Of a stretch of 64,000 nucleotides of DNA, positions 21,765-32,765 are shown piece after piece; within the stretch, counting starts at the first letter, position 1; every line of letters starts with the position of its first letter. Source of the DNA: Sesamum alatum. Taxonomy: Eukaryota; Streptophyta; Magnoliopsida; Lamiales; Pedaliaceae. The translations under genes were made by a program, and so were the position numbers. The notes beneath the pieces are model-generated. The model saw only the letters and a program-made list of their open reading frames with translations. It ran no database searches and had not been told where the DNA came from. The stretch covers positions 24,394,046 through 24,458,045 of the forward strand of contig JACGWO010000007.1 of NCBI GenBank assembly GCA_034509735.1, written 5' to 3'.

Positions 21765-23993
21765 TGTTAGAATATGTGACCAGAAAGTCAATGGTATTGG
21801 CTGTTCTGAGAACCATTCGTCAATCTGTGAACAAGTAATATTATGTTAATGAATGTAGTAAGGATTCATAGGCATGAGTTTGTTGTACTTACTGCTTGCA
21901 TCGTTACGATGTCACAACAAACGCCCACAGACTGAAATAACGTTTCGGGAAATTGGAACTACGCTTGGAGGTAGGTTCATGAAATTAGTTTCGCCAAATC
22001 AATCTGAAATACTCCAAGTCAAAGGAATCTCGAGAAAGGGCATCGAGAATCCATTTGAGACTTGCACTAAGCATCTGCTGTCGTGTTTCATCGACGGGTG
22101 ACGAGGATCGTCTAAGCAGTGTTAGTGGGTCGGCTTGCTGGGGAGCGGCCGACTGAGGTGACTCGCGGGAATCGTCATATAGAGCTACTCGGGCTTGGTC
22201 GGTATGACTCGTATTCCCGGTTCCGATAGTACGGGATTAGTCCTCGGACTTGAGGATCACGGCAGTCCCCTACATACTAAGGTTGTATCTTGGATCTGGT
22301 GAAATTTGACCGATTGTATTACATGGTCATCATAACCTCGTCCAGTGCAGTCGGAGTATGTAAGAACGGTGTATTCCAAGATAGGATCTGTCCCCTGTCA
22401 AAGGATATGACAGCAAGATCTCCTATGCGCTCGGAGATGGTTTAGACTCACAAAGTCTATGGCCATAGCACTTGATGTAGTGGGAAAGGATTTCCTACGT
22501 CGAGTTAAACCTATCTCGAGCATTATGCATAGTTGCCTAGTCAAGAATGGGAACCGACCCCTAGACTAAAGGCCGGGAGACAGGCGACAGTAGGACCGTA
22601 CCCGTACGTATCGAGCGTCGGTAGGACCGACCTGCGTATAACTCGGAGCCTAAATGTTCACACCATAAATTCACCTAGTCTCTAGTGCCATGGACCGTTG
22701 CTAGATGGCCACCCATGGTAACGGACTACTTTGGTTATGAAATAACAAGAAGTAGGTCCAAGTCTAGCTGAAAGGTGAACCTAAAGAGTCACACCCGCTA
22801 CACCAAATGAAAGGGAATTAATTTGGAATTAATTCCGGGAGAAGGTTTTAGTTTAATGGAATTAAATTATACTTCTTGGAGATTCAACCATCGATGAATT
22901 ATTTGGAATAATCGGGCTTGAGTTCATAAATTAGATTTATGAATTTTATAAAGCATGGGCTTTCCTTTTAATTAGATTAAAAGGGTGAATTAATTAATTA
23001 GTGGGCTTGGTATATTAAATAGGATTTATAATAAAGTCCATGGGACTATTTAATTTAGAATTAAATAATCCCATTCTATGGAATTAATTAATGGGCTTGG
23101 TATATTAAATAGGATTTGATATAGTCCATGGGACTATTTAATTTAGAATTAAATAAGTCATTTCCATTAATTAATTAATGGGCTTAGTATATTAAATATG
23201 ATTTAATATAAAGTCCATGGGAATATTTAATTTAGAATTAAATAGGCCCATTCCATAAAGCCCATCAAAATGGATGGACAAGATTTGATCTAGAGAATGA
23301 TGAGATGAAGGGCCATGATTAATTTGACTTAATCAAAGTCTAATTTGACTAGGTCAAAATCCTAGTCAAAGTGTGTCTCTTTGGAAGAGTTTGAGAAGGA
23401 ATAGGAAATTCCATCTTCTATAAATACTCAAAAAACACACACTCACACTACTATTCTCTACAACTCTCATCTCTCAAATTCCCTCTCAAATTTGTCCATC
23501 CCCTTTCCTTAATCTCCAAGAATACTACTTTGTTCTTCTTGATTTATTCAAGTTAAGAACATAAGAGACATTGGTTGCGTTAATTGATAGCGTGTACCGA
23601 TGTCTCTTCTCCCTAATGATTTTCTTGCTAGCACAAGGGTTCGTTGCTTTCCGGTGCAGCGAGTGAGATGATTTAGAGGGTCTCTTCATTGAGATCTTAG
23701 TGCAAAACGGGGAACAATGCATGTAGCCGAAACGAAGACAAAACTACAACCGGGTAGGTTCTTTAATTATGTTTTTCGGTACTAATTCTATGGCCTCCAT
23801 GTTGTTGTTTTATTGAACATGAGATACACCGAACGCCCGGGAGAATCAAGGGCACACCCCTTGATTTGTTTTATGTATGTTATGCATGATTTAAATTCTA
23901 TTTAATTATGCTTTTGTAATTTTTTATTACGCACTATTTCGCGCTTCCGCTATAACGCGCTTATCTCCCGGGCCGATCCACATATTTCTTTCA
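21765..23993 (+). repeat. copia 3' LTR, 2,229 bp (family 2)
   Basis: It starts TGTTAGAATATGTGACC after the purine tract and ends ATTTCTTTCA. It shares start, end and several internal blocks with the LTRs at 35105 and 48508 but is otherwise diverged. TATAAATAC at 23419-23427 is a likely TATA box. Short ORFs within it are not genes. Confidence 0.85.
23003..23270 (+). repeat. ~88-bp tandem repeat x3 inside the copia LTR
   Basis: GGGCTTGGTATATTAAAT with the following AGTCCATGGGACTATTTAAT recurs at 23003, 23093 and 23180 (spacings 90 and 87). It lies 150 bases upstream of the LTR TATA box. Confidence 0.85.
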
Positions 23994-25400
23994 GACAACT
24001 CCAGCCCCAACTCCTTTTCTATGGGCAGCTCCATCAAAGTACATTTTCCAGGGGGGTGTAACTTCAATCAGAAGGACATCCTCGTCCGGCAAGTCATCAG
24101 ACAATTCCCACTCGGCATGCATGGGGTGATCGGCTAGAAAAGTCTGCTAAAACTTGTCCCTTCCCAGCCTTTTGAGGAACGTATGTGATCTCGAATTGTT
24201 GCAGCTGAAGATACCATCTTGCGAGTCTATCAGACAGTACTGGCTTTGCCATGACATATTTCAAGGGATTCGCTTTTGAGACCAGATGGACGCTGTGTGA
24301 CTCAAAGTAATGCTTTAACTTTTGGATTGCGAAGATGAGCGCCAAACATAGCTTTTCGATGGGTAAATAATTGGGCTCGTTTGGTGTCATCGTTCTGCTT
24401 AAATAGTATAAAGCATTCTCTTTCCCCTCATTATTCTTCTGGGCAAGTAAGATTCCCACGGAGCGCTCTTGAGCAGCGACGTACAGAATTAAGGGGCATC
24501 CGGGGACGGGTGCAACCAACACCGGAGGCTTCATCAAGTAGGATTTTATGCTTCTGAATGCTTTATCACAAGTCTCATTCGAAGGGCACATCTTTCTTCA
24601 TTAGGCAACTGAATGGTTGACAACGGCCTGCTAGATTGGAAATGAATCTCCGAAGATACGCGAGCTTTCCTTGCAAACTCTTGAGCTCATGGACATTCCT
24701 AGGTTCTGGCATTCTCAAAATGTCATCAATCTTGGCTTGCTCAATCTCTATACCCTGTTGACGAACGATGAACCCAAGGAATTTTCCGGATGTAACTCCG
24801 AATGCACACTTGGAGGGATTCATCTTTAGTTGGTATCTTCTCAAATGTTCAAAAATCTTCTCAAGTCGTGAAGATGATCCTCTCGTTTCTTTGACTTCAC
24901 GACCAAGTCGTCAACGTAGCATTCTACATTTTTGTGGAGCATGTCGTCGAAGATCTTTTGCATCGCCCTTTGATATGTGGCGCCGACGATCTTTAATCCG
25001 AAAGGCATGACTTTGTGGAAATATATACCTTTAGGAGTGCGAAATGCTGTCAATTCCTCATCCGCTGGTGCCATACGTATTTGGTTATATCCGGACGATC
25101 CATCCATGAAAGATAGGGCTTCATGACCCGTAGTGGCGTCTATCATTAACTCGACGATAGGTAATGGGAAGTCGTCCTTGGACATGCGTTATTCAAGTCT
25201 CTGAAGTCAACATATACTCGTATCTGCCCATTCTTCTTCCTCACGGGCACGATGCTAGAGATCCACGTAGGATAAAACCGACTTCAATAAGTTTGTTTAC
25301 CTCACATTCAATCAATGGGATTAGCTCAGGTCAAAACCTATGTTGAGCTTGTTTGACAGGACGAGCCCCCTTCTTTACGGATAAGTGGTGCAACTACTTT
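23994..25400 (-). pseudogene. Tat reverse transcriptase and RNase H (broken)
   Basis: Minus strand. RT: DDFPLPIVELMIDATTGHEA, SGYNQIRMAP, FGLKIVGATYQRAMQKIFDDM and the catalytic CYVDDLVVKS (about 24905). The next frame holds CAFGVTSGKFLGFIV and GKLAYLRRFISNLAGR. RNase H follows (YVAAQERSVGILLAQ, NYLPIEKLCLALIFA, LSDRLARWYLQLQQFEITY, about 24100-24480). Frames change near 24841, 24585 and 25190. The end of RNase H and the start of the second RNase H abut the copia LTR at 23994. This copy lies between protease and the proximal aRNH-integrase fragment. Confidence 0.85.
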
Positions 25401-25405
25401 TGGAT

Positions 25406-26038
25406 CTAGCCCGGGCATTTCTTTGTAGGACCATGCAAATACGTCTTTATACTAATGGAGTAGCGCGACATAAGCCTTATCTTCTTCCGGGGTAGAGAAG
25501 CATTTGTGTAAATTGGCCTGGGATCTTCGGCATCACCTAGATTGACTTCCTTCAACTCGTCAACGGTGGCTTTAATGCCTTCCTCAATTTCTAGAGGAGT
25601 GTCTTCAGCATCTTCTTCTTCAACCTCTTCATTTTCGATTAAGGTGATGTGATGGGCTAGGGCGACATCTTCTTCAGCATTGTCGTCAATATAGTTGGAT
25701 GATGTAATGCTTTCTTTGTCATCCTCGTCATCAAGTTGAACTTGTGTGAAGACCATTGTTCTTATTTTAACTTTCAAGACTCTGCCACATGATATGTCTA
25801 GAGTTGTGTGGCGCCTCATTCTGGAAGGAACGATGCTTCTAAGTTTATGTGAGGATGTGATGTTTTCCTTTGATTGTGCAGCCACCTTGGACATGGCTTT
25901 CTTTTGGTTCATCATTCTTTTCTGTGGACCAAGTCTATCACAGACAGATTGATTGTTGGTCCTTTCTGTGCACCAGTCTTTCCCGTGGATTTTCTTTCCT
26001 TTGATCAACTTCTGTTGAAGAGAGACTTTCACTGACAT
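25406..26038 (-). pseudogene. Tat protease-RT linker
   Basis: Minus strand, 210 codons open. No catalytic motif is seen. It is acidic in the C-terminal half (EEVEEEDAEDTPLEIEEG), then reads DPRPIYTNASL, text found just before RT in Tat polyproteins. It overlaps the protease frame by about 100 bases in a different frame, so a frameshift separates them. Role: spacer of the polyprotein; nothing further can be said. Confidence 0.65.
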
Positions 26039-27191
26039 GGTTGCTGCTGGCCCTTTTTATGGTTATGCGAATAGGCTTAGGAGGGATAAAGCCAAGGCCC
26101 ACACTTGAATCTGGGACTGCATGCCCTTTTTCCTTTAACATCACTTGGGTGGCGTTGAGTCCATGGAGCTTCTTGCCGGTGGCTTCGGGAGGAAGTTTTC
26201 CAAGGGCTAATCTTTCTTGTGGATTATACCCAGCTTTAACAAGCAATTTGAAGGCTTTAGGATCATACCCTTCTCCGTTTATAGCCAACGTTTCATGTCC
26301 CGCTTCTTCTTTTTGGGTTGAGGACACAAATCCTTCGATTGGCGGTTTCGATGGTTGCTTCGCGTTGACTTGAGTCAATGGTAAAGTCAGACTCTTTGAA
26401 AATCCGACGTCGACAACGGGCTGCTCATTTCTCCTCATGCTTCCATCGTCATGTGACCTTGGTTTCTCAGAGGGTGAAATCTCTTTTCCTCTTTTGGCAG
26501 TTTCAACGTAGTACTTGGCGCCGACAAAGTGCGACTCAGCTTCGGTAAAAGGCTTGGTATCACCGAGTACCTTTTTCACTATACCATTGCGGCAGTATAT
26601 GAAGCATTGATGCCATGTTGAGGGGACCACAGAATTTTCATGCAACCAAGGGCGGCCAAGAAGCATGTTGTAAGAAGTCTTAGCGTCTATAACATGGAAT
26701 AGTGCGGTTGACGCCATATCGTCCATCAACAATTCCATCCTGATAATGCCGACAGCCCTTTGTCCTCCTTGATTGAAGCCTTGAATCATGAGGAGGCTGT
26801 TTGCGAGTTCGTCCATCGGGATCCCCAAGTCTCTCAAGGTTCGTAGGGGTAAGATATTGACTGCAGAGCCTCCATCGATCAATATTCTATTCACCTTTTG
26901 TTCGCGTGCATATCCAGCGACGAACAAGGGTTGGTTATGCGGTTTTGACCCAAGAAGCAAATCTTCGTCGGTGAAGGTAATGGTGGACATGCATTCATCA
27001 CTATCAGAGGAATCTTCTCTTTTAGACAGAGCGTCCTCTTTGATCGCAGTAGCATTCTCGTGTGTGGTATTATAGGAGGCTTCGCTATCGAAAGACCCAC
27101 ATTTGACCGAGGTCATGTTTGTTGCTGCGGTATCTTCTTCAAGAGAGATCTTGCCTTGGCGAGCTAATTGCATAACCTTATCTTTGAACAC
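25938..27191 (-). pseudogene. Tat protease region with G-patch-like segment
   Basis: Minus strand, 417 codons open. The aspartic protease active site is NRILIDGGSAVNIL (about 26840-26890), followed by MLLGRPWLHE, the usual protease end. Further on, EGYDPKAFKLLVKAGY and LPPEATGKKLHGLN to GLGF form a Gly-rich G-patch-like segment seen in this polyprotein family. The frame is open but lies between gag and RT frames that need shifts, so the whole polyprotein is broken. The protease would process Gag-Pol. Confidence 0.82.
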
Positions 27192-27254
27192 AAAGCAATC
27201 TTGTATCGAATGCCCAACTAAACGATGGTACTTGCAGTATTTTGGGTCATCTGT

Positions 27255-28687
27255 TCATTCGGCTTCTTCAGGCCGTTTCGCTTCGGGTAGTTCGATGAGG
27301 TTGGCCTCCAACAAGTCATCAAATATTCCGGGGACATCGGAATCAAGGAAAGGATATTGCTTTGCTTGCATTTCCTTCAAAATTAGCTTTCTTTGCGGTC
27401 TTTCGTAAGGCGCATTTTGCTTCGAGGCAATGTTGTCTTTTGCTGCGCTCCTAAGCTTGAGTGGCGCTACATTCACTGCCATCGATTCGTTGCTTGGAGG
27501 TTTTGAAAAGGGTTTGCCCCCTTTCTTGATTTCTTGCCTTTCCTTGGTTCGGCGGGGCTCTTGGACAGGTGGTTCTTCTACTCCACTCACTGCCATACTC
27601 AACTCCATATCATGTGCTCGAGTGGCTAAATGTTCAAATGATCTAGGTAAAATTCCTTGAAGAATATACCGAAGACCCCAATGCATCCCTTGAATACACA
27701 TCTCAATGGCGGAAGCTTCAGATAATCGGTCTTTGCAGTTAAGGCTTAGATTCCTCCACCTATTGATATAATCGATGACCGGCTCATCCTTCCATTGGCG
27801 AGAATTTGTTAGCTCAATCATGCTGACAGTGCGTCGAGTGCTATAGAAGCGATTCAGGAATTCTTGCTCTAGCTGGTCCCATCCATCAATTGAACCGGCT
27901 TCCAAATCAGTATACCAATCAAATTCGTTGCCTTTCAGTGATTGGACGAACTGTTTGACTACATGATCGCCATAGGTTCCAGCATTGTTGCATGTTTCGA
28001 CGAACTGGGCGACGTGCTGCTTAGGATTGCCTTTGCCGTCAAATTGTTGGAACTTCGGCGGTTGGTAGCCCATTGGCATCTTTAAGCTGTCAATTCTTGG
28101 AGTGTAGGGCTTGGAGTAAGTAAAGGATGACCTTGAGCTTCCCTCAATCTTGCTCCTAATGGTCCCTTCGATGAATTCTTTCAATTGGTCCACAGGGATC
28201 AAACCATTGAATGAGACTTGAAGCCCCTTTACAGGTTCATCTTTCTCGGTGAAGTTCTCCTTTGTGGATAACTCTACTTCATCGTGAGCCTCAACTTTTT
28301 TTCCCCGAGTGTGGCTTGTCTCAACGTTGTCTGGCTTGTTGATCAACCTGGCGATTTGGGCATCTTGCTCGTGGACATGCTTGGCGAGTCCCTCGATAGC
28401 TCTTGCCAGGCTTACAATTTGCTCTTCTAAGGTTGTGCATTTGAATAGCTAGACTCAGAGCGAGGAGAGGACGGGGGAGATTTATCTTCGTCATCTTCTC
28501 TTGCGTGGTTAGGCACGAATATGCCCTTCTGAGCAGACTCTATTGGAGGAGTCATCTGGGAAGATTCCTTAAGTTTCTTCGACATACTCCTTGTAGTAAC
28601 ACCGAGACTCTTGGTACTTGAACTTGAAGACTTCGTTGTGGCGAGTTTGGAATTCACCGTCTTCATAACTTTTCCTTGGGTGTCCAT
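27255..28687 (-). pseudogene. Tat gag (frameshifted)
   Basis: Minus strand. The start MDTQGKVMKTVNSK at 28687 lies 70 bases inside the right LTR, after the primer site, which fits a gag start. After 86 codons a frame change near 28430 leads to the main gag body (28346-27255), with the capsid-type text QFDGKGNPKQHVAQFVETC, WDQLEQEFLNRFYSTRR and YINRWRNLSLNCKDRLSE. No CCHC zinc knuckle is visible. A stop at 27255 separates it from the protease frame; the region between holds KYCKYHRLVGHSIQDCFVFK-like text in decayed form. Confidence 0.82.
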
Positions 28688-28735
28688 TGAAATACTTCAG
28701 ACTTTGTTGAAGGGAAGAGATGAGAGGTAGAGCGT

Positions 28736-28756
28736 ACCACTGAGCGTGCCAAAATT
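28736..28756 (-). other. primer binding site of the Tat element
   Basis: Minus-strand TTTTGGCACGCTCAGTGG begins right after the LTR end. The position defines it as the tRNA primer site; I cannot name the tRNA with certainty. Confidence 0.65.
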
Positions 28757-29673
28757 TGTAAACAAATTTTCGTGTTCCTGAATTTAACGAAATACGAAAA
28801 TATTAATTCTTGAATTGAATTGAGTATTTTGTGGGTGCGAAATCTCTATTTGAAAACCTCTGATTCTTCTCTTCAAGAACGTGATCTTTGACTTCGGCAA
28901 CTTCGGAGGTGAAACTCGACGTTCGATCTCCTTTGATGTTGACTTTGACTTTGAATAACGATAATTCGGGGGTCGTTGACTTGTTCCCGGATCAAACGCT
29001 ATAAACTTGATGATATTTGACTTGAATTTGGGATGTTCCAGATGGATTTGAGGCTTTGATCTTCCGTCAAGGTGGACTTCTGTCTTGATAACGTTAATTC
29101 GCCGGTCTTCAGACTTCTTGTCAAATCAAACGCTGACTTTGGACAATTTCCGCGACGAACGCCTTGAATCTTGCCTAGAACACCGTGGATCTTCCTTGAT
29201 TTGCTTGAGAGATTTTCGGGACTTCTTGGATGCTCTCTCCAATTGTATGTGTGTTTTGAATGAGTTCCCATGACCCCTTTATAGAGCTGTCAAAGAGGTA
29301 GAGTTGTGGTGAACTTGAACACTTATTTTGTATTATCCCTTTATTTTAATTTAAAGAGATAAATACATTAAATATTTGGGAAGACATGATTGGTCAATTT
29401 CAATATTATCTCTTTAATTTTTGTATTTTTTGAAGAGATAATATTAGAAATATTTGTCTTGATTTGATTGGCCGGAACACCTCAATTTAACACGTGTCGA
29501 CCGTTGATTTGATGACGAAATATATATCAAAATATCAATTAATCTAACTATTTATATTTAGAATTAATTTAGTAAATTCTAAAACATAAATAGAAAAATA
29601 GGATATAATTGATAAATAATATATATTTTCCATTTGTCATCATTTGATTGGGCGCAAAATTTGTTTGTCTACA
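28757..29673 (-). repeat. right (5') LTR of the Tat element, 917 bp
   Basis: It runs TGTAAACAAATTTTCG to TTTGTCTACA on the plus strand, so it has TG...CA ends. It matches 10768-11690 over its length with scattered differences. A TATAAAG-type box on the minus strand lies near 29277-29284. Confidence 0.92.
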
Positions 29674-31018
29674 GAGTCATCTATCAGTCAATGATAAGCA
29701 CTCAAAACACAAGGTGTTTCCTACGATTGTGTTGAGTATTAGACATGTATCCGGACATACGATTGATTATGAAGGTTCTCCAAGCCCTCGATAAGGCAAA
29801 GATAAAAGTGCATTAGTGTCTAAACTTGTTTAAATGAGTTTGTCGTTGCGCAAAGGTACAAAGCTGAGTCCATGGCTCAAAAGAGTATTCTAGATGTAGT
29901 CCTAGTGCATTTTTCTGTTGAATAAGATGGAGTCCTAGTCCTATAATCGAAGAGTGGCTTTAATATTGATTATTAAAGTCAATACGAATACATTTATAGC
30001 CCAAAATGAGTCATCTATCAATCAATGATAAGGACTGCAAGCACAAGGTGTTTCCTATAAATGTGTTGAGTATTAGGCATGTATCCAGAGGTACGATTAA
30101 TTATGAAGGTTCTCCAAGACCTCGATATGGCAAAGATAAAAGTGCATTAGTGTCTAAATTTGTTTAAAGGAGTTTGTCTTGGCGCAAAAGAACAAAGATG
30201 AGTCCCTGGATCAAAAGAGTGTTCTTGATGTAGTCCTAGTGCATTTTAATGTTGAATAACATGGAGTCCTAGTCATATAATCGAAGAATGGCTTTAATAT
30301 TGATTATTAATGTCAATACGAATATATTTATAGCAAAAAATGAGTCATTTATCAGTCAATGATAAGGACTGAAAGCACAAGGTGTTTCCTATGATTGTGT
30401 TGAGTATTAGGCATGTATCCGGACGTACGATTGATTATGAAGGTTCTCCAAGCCCTCGATATGGCGAAGATAAAAGTGCATTAGTTTCTAAACTAGTTTA
30501 AAGGAGTTTGTCATTGCGCAAAGTTACAAAGCTGAGTCCATGGCTCGAAAGAGTATTCTAGATGTAGTCCTATTGCATTTTTACTTTGAATAAGATGGAG
30601 TCCTAGTCGTATAATCAAAGAGTAGCTTTAATATTGATTATTAGAGTCAATACGAATATGTTTATAGCCAGAATGAGTCATCTATCAGTCAATGATAAGG
30701 ACTGAAAGCACAAGGTGTTTCCTACGATTGTGTTGATTATTAGGCATGTATCAGGACGTACGATTGGTTATGAAGGTTCTCCAAGCCCTCGATATGGCAA
30801 ATATAAAAGTGCATTAGTGTCTAAACTTGTTTAAAGGAGTTTGTCGATGCGCAAAAGGTACAAAGCTGAGTCCATGGCTCGAAAGAGTATTCAAGATGTA
30901 GTCCTAGTGCATTTTTCTGTTGAATAAGATGGAGTCCTAGTCCTATAATCGAAGAGTGGCTTTAACATTGATTATTAGAGCCAATACGAATATATTTATA
31001 GCCCAAAATGAATCATCT
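29674..31018 (+). repeat. satellite array resumes (forward), 3-monomer order
   Basis: GAGTCATCTATCAG-type landmarks at 29674, 30008, 30342, 30674 and 31010. The first monomer completes the one interrupted at 10767. The order of monomer variants repeats the one at 9761-10767, with the next copy starting at 30674. The first five bases are also the right target duplication. Confidence 0.93.
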
Positions 31019-31671
31019 CGAACACTCTTTTGAGCCATGGACTCATCTTTGTACCTTTTCGCAACGCCAAACTCCTTTAAACAAGTTCAGACACTAATGC
31101 ACTTTATCTTTGTCATATCGAGGGCTTGGAGAATCTTCATAATCTATCATATGCCCGAATACATGCCTAATACTCAACACAATCGTAAGAAACACCTTGT
31201 GCTTTCAGTTCTTATGATTGACTGATAGATGACTCATTTTTGGCTATAAATATATTCGTATTGACTCTAATAATCAATATTAAAGCCACACTTTGATTAT
31301 ATGACTAGGACTCCATCTTATTCAACATATAAATGCAGTAGGACTATATCTAGAATAGTCTTTTGAGCCATGGATTTAGCTTTGTACCTTTGCGCAAAGA
31401 CAAACTCCTTTAAACAAATTTAGAGACTAATGCACTTTTATCTTTGCCATATTGAGGGCTTGGAGAACCTTCATAATTAATCGTATGTCCGAATACATGC
31501 CTAATACTCAACACAATCGTAGGAAACACCTTGTGCTTTCTGTCCTTATCATTGACTGATAGATGACTCATTTTTGGCTATTAATATATTCTTATTGATT
31601 CTAATAATCAATATTAAAGCAACTCTTCGATTATATGACTAGGACTCCATCTTATTCAACATAAAAATTTA
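31019..31671 (-). repeat. satellite in inverted orientation, ~2 monomers
   Basis: From about 31019 the same satellite is read as reverse complement (ACACTCTTTTGAGCCATGGA, CAAACTCCTTTAAACAAG, ACTGATAGATGACTCATTTT). The switch occurs inside a monomer, so one arm was cut and inverted or two arrays were joined. It ends against a CRM LTR scar at about 31671. Confidence 0.92.
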
Positions 31672-31674
31672 TAT

Positions 31675-31760
31675 GGCTCTGATACCACATGATATGGTAT
31701 TGACCATGGGTGGCCAGATCTTCACGACGTAGGCTTGAAATGGATAAGAGGTCCGTGATG
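31675..31760 (-). repeat. CRM-like LTR end with primer binding site (scar)
   Basis: Minus strand. An LTR tail matching elements A and B (31690 to about 31760) is followed by TGGTATCAGAGCC (31675-31687), complementary to the 3' end of initiator methionine tRNA, the usual gypsy primer. Satellite sequence follows at once, so the rest of the element is gone. It is the 5' edge of a further copy or a displaced piece of B. Confidence 0.78.
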
Positions 31761-32290
31761 GGAGGCCAATTCCACTGATCGCCGTCTAAAACCTAGTCGA
31801 GGAAGGAGTCAATCGGAATCCTAGTCACCGAGGGGCCTCTAGGGAATCTGTGAATAAGAGTGCCTATAGGATTCCACGGAACAAGCCAAACACGAAAGGG
31901 GTGCGTCATACCAACCTCAAAACAAATGTCATTGAGAAGGAAACGGCGAAGTTTGATCATCTTCCGCCAACTCCATGAACCACCGAAGAGCGAGATAGTC
32001 CAAATGATCTTGTTTCGAAGCCTGTATTCCAAAATCCACTTCACCCAGATTGAGTTAGGGGATTGCTGGAGAACGTCCCAAAGATGCCGAATCATGAGGG
32101 CTTTATTGACTGGGGAGAAGCTCTAATGCCTTGGCCACCTTCTTCCTTTGGTAAACAGATCTGGGACCAAGCGACTTTAGCATAGCCACTGTTAGAGTTC
32201 CCTTTGCCAGAGAAATTTTCGGAGCTTCTTTTCAATCTGTTTAGTAACTCCTTTAGGGAGAATAAAGGCTGAACTCCAATAAGTGTGAAG
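31761..32290 (-). pseudogene. L1-like LINE reverse transcriptase 3' fragment
   Basis: Minus strand. Frames read AFILPKGVTKQIEKKLRKFL, then AKVAWSQICLPKEEGGQGIR, then MIRHLWDVLQQSPNSIWVKW and FPRGPSVTRIPIDS. This is the conserved region after the RT of plant L1-type non-LTR elements (the zinc-binding RT tail). The catalytic RT part and the poly-A end are absent. Frameshifts lie near 32100 and 32200. It sits between a CRM LTR scar and an inverted gypsy linker. Confidence 0.8.
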
Positions 32291-32555
32291 AGCTGAGAGA
32301 AAAACAAAAAGAGAGTGTGAGAAAAAGAAAGAGAAACAAAAAGAAGAGAGTGAAAATGAGTGATTCAAAAGATGGAGAAAAGAAAAGCAAAAGAGGAAAG
32401 AAAACGGAGAGGGAAAAAGATGAAGAGAAAGAGAGTTTACTAGTTGCTAAGAAGAGTGAGTTCAAGGAACTTTGTTTTATTAACAAAACTTCATAGTACT
32501 TGTGTACAAAGAGGCTATGTTGAACTCTAACAACCTAACATCTTCTCTGCCTAGT
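32291..32555 (+). pseudogene. plus-strand fragment of CRM-like protease-RT linker
   Basis: The Lys/Glu-rich linker (GAGAAAAAGAAAGAGAAACA onward, then TTGCTAAGAAGAGTGAG and CTTGTGTACAAAGAGGCTAT) in the direction of element A, where it corresponds to about 873-1145. It ends at about 32555, where the same linker starts again on the opposite strand. Too short and shifted to encode a product. Confidence 0.8.
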
Positions 32556-32765
32556 ACTTGTGTACAAAGCTTCCTTGATCTCACTCTTCTTAGCAACTAG
32601 TAAACTCTCTTTCTCTTCATCTTTTTCTCTCTCCTTTTTCTTTCCTCTTTTGCTTTTCTTTTCTCCATCTTTTGAATCACTCATTTTCTTGTCACTCTCA
32701 TTTTCACTCTCTTCTTTTTGTTTCTCTTTCTTTTTCTCACACTCTCTTTTGTTTTCTCTCAAAAT
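32300..32765. repeat. imperfect inverted repeat, ~190-bp arms
   Basis: The left arm (32300-32490) and right arm (32570-32765) are reverse complements of the same gypsy linker, with a ~27-bp gap in the left arm and a few substitutions. The spacer is about 80 bases. Two head-to-head fragments of one element family form the structure. Confidence 0.85.

Larger units (their letters stand above)
20691..23993 (+). mobile_element. 5'-truncated Ty1/copia element nested in Tat aRNH
   Basis: Opposite in strand to its host. It begins inside copia RT (ERPHNWNIRFDELIRSM, about 20740-20790), continues through decayed non-coding and RNase H-tail sequence (RSHHKIHENILRQ, about 21560), has the purine tract GTCAAGTGGGAGAT, and ends in a 2,229-bp 3' LTR. 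No 5' LTR, gag or integrase is present. The Tat RNase H region resumes at 23994. The left boundary is approximate because the host frame is decayed there. Confidence 0.78.
10768..29673 (-). mobile_element. Tat-lineage Ty3/gypsy element, rearranged, 18.9 kb
   Basis: A long LTR retrotransposon read on the minus strand: right LTR, primer site, gag, protease, RT, RNase H, aRNH-type second RNase H, integrase, a ~5-kb 3' region with an antisense PMD gene, purine tract and left LTR. The outer LTRs are very similar and flanked by GAGTC duplications. Tat membership rests on the second RNase H (NMAEYQALLLGLEMAV), the gag type, the long 3' region and an extra antisense gene, all known traits of that lineage. 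Internal oddities are a copia fragment at 20691-23993 and two extra LTR copies with a duplicated aRNH-integrase block at 17546-20600. Every domain carries frameshifts or stops, so it is inactive as read. Confidence 0.88.
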
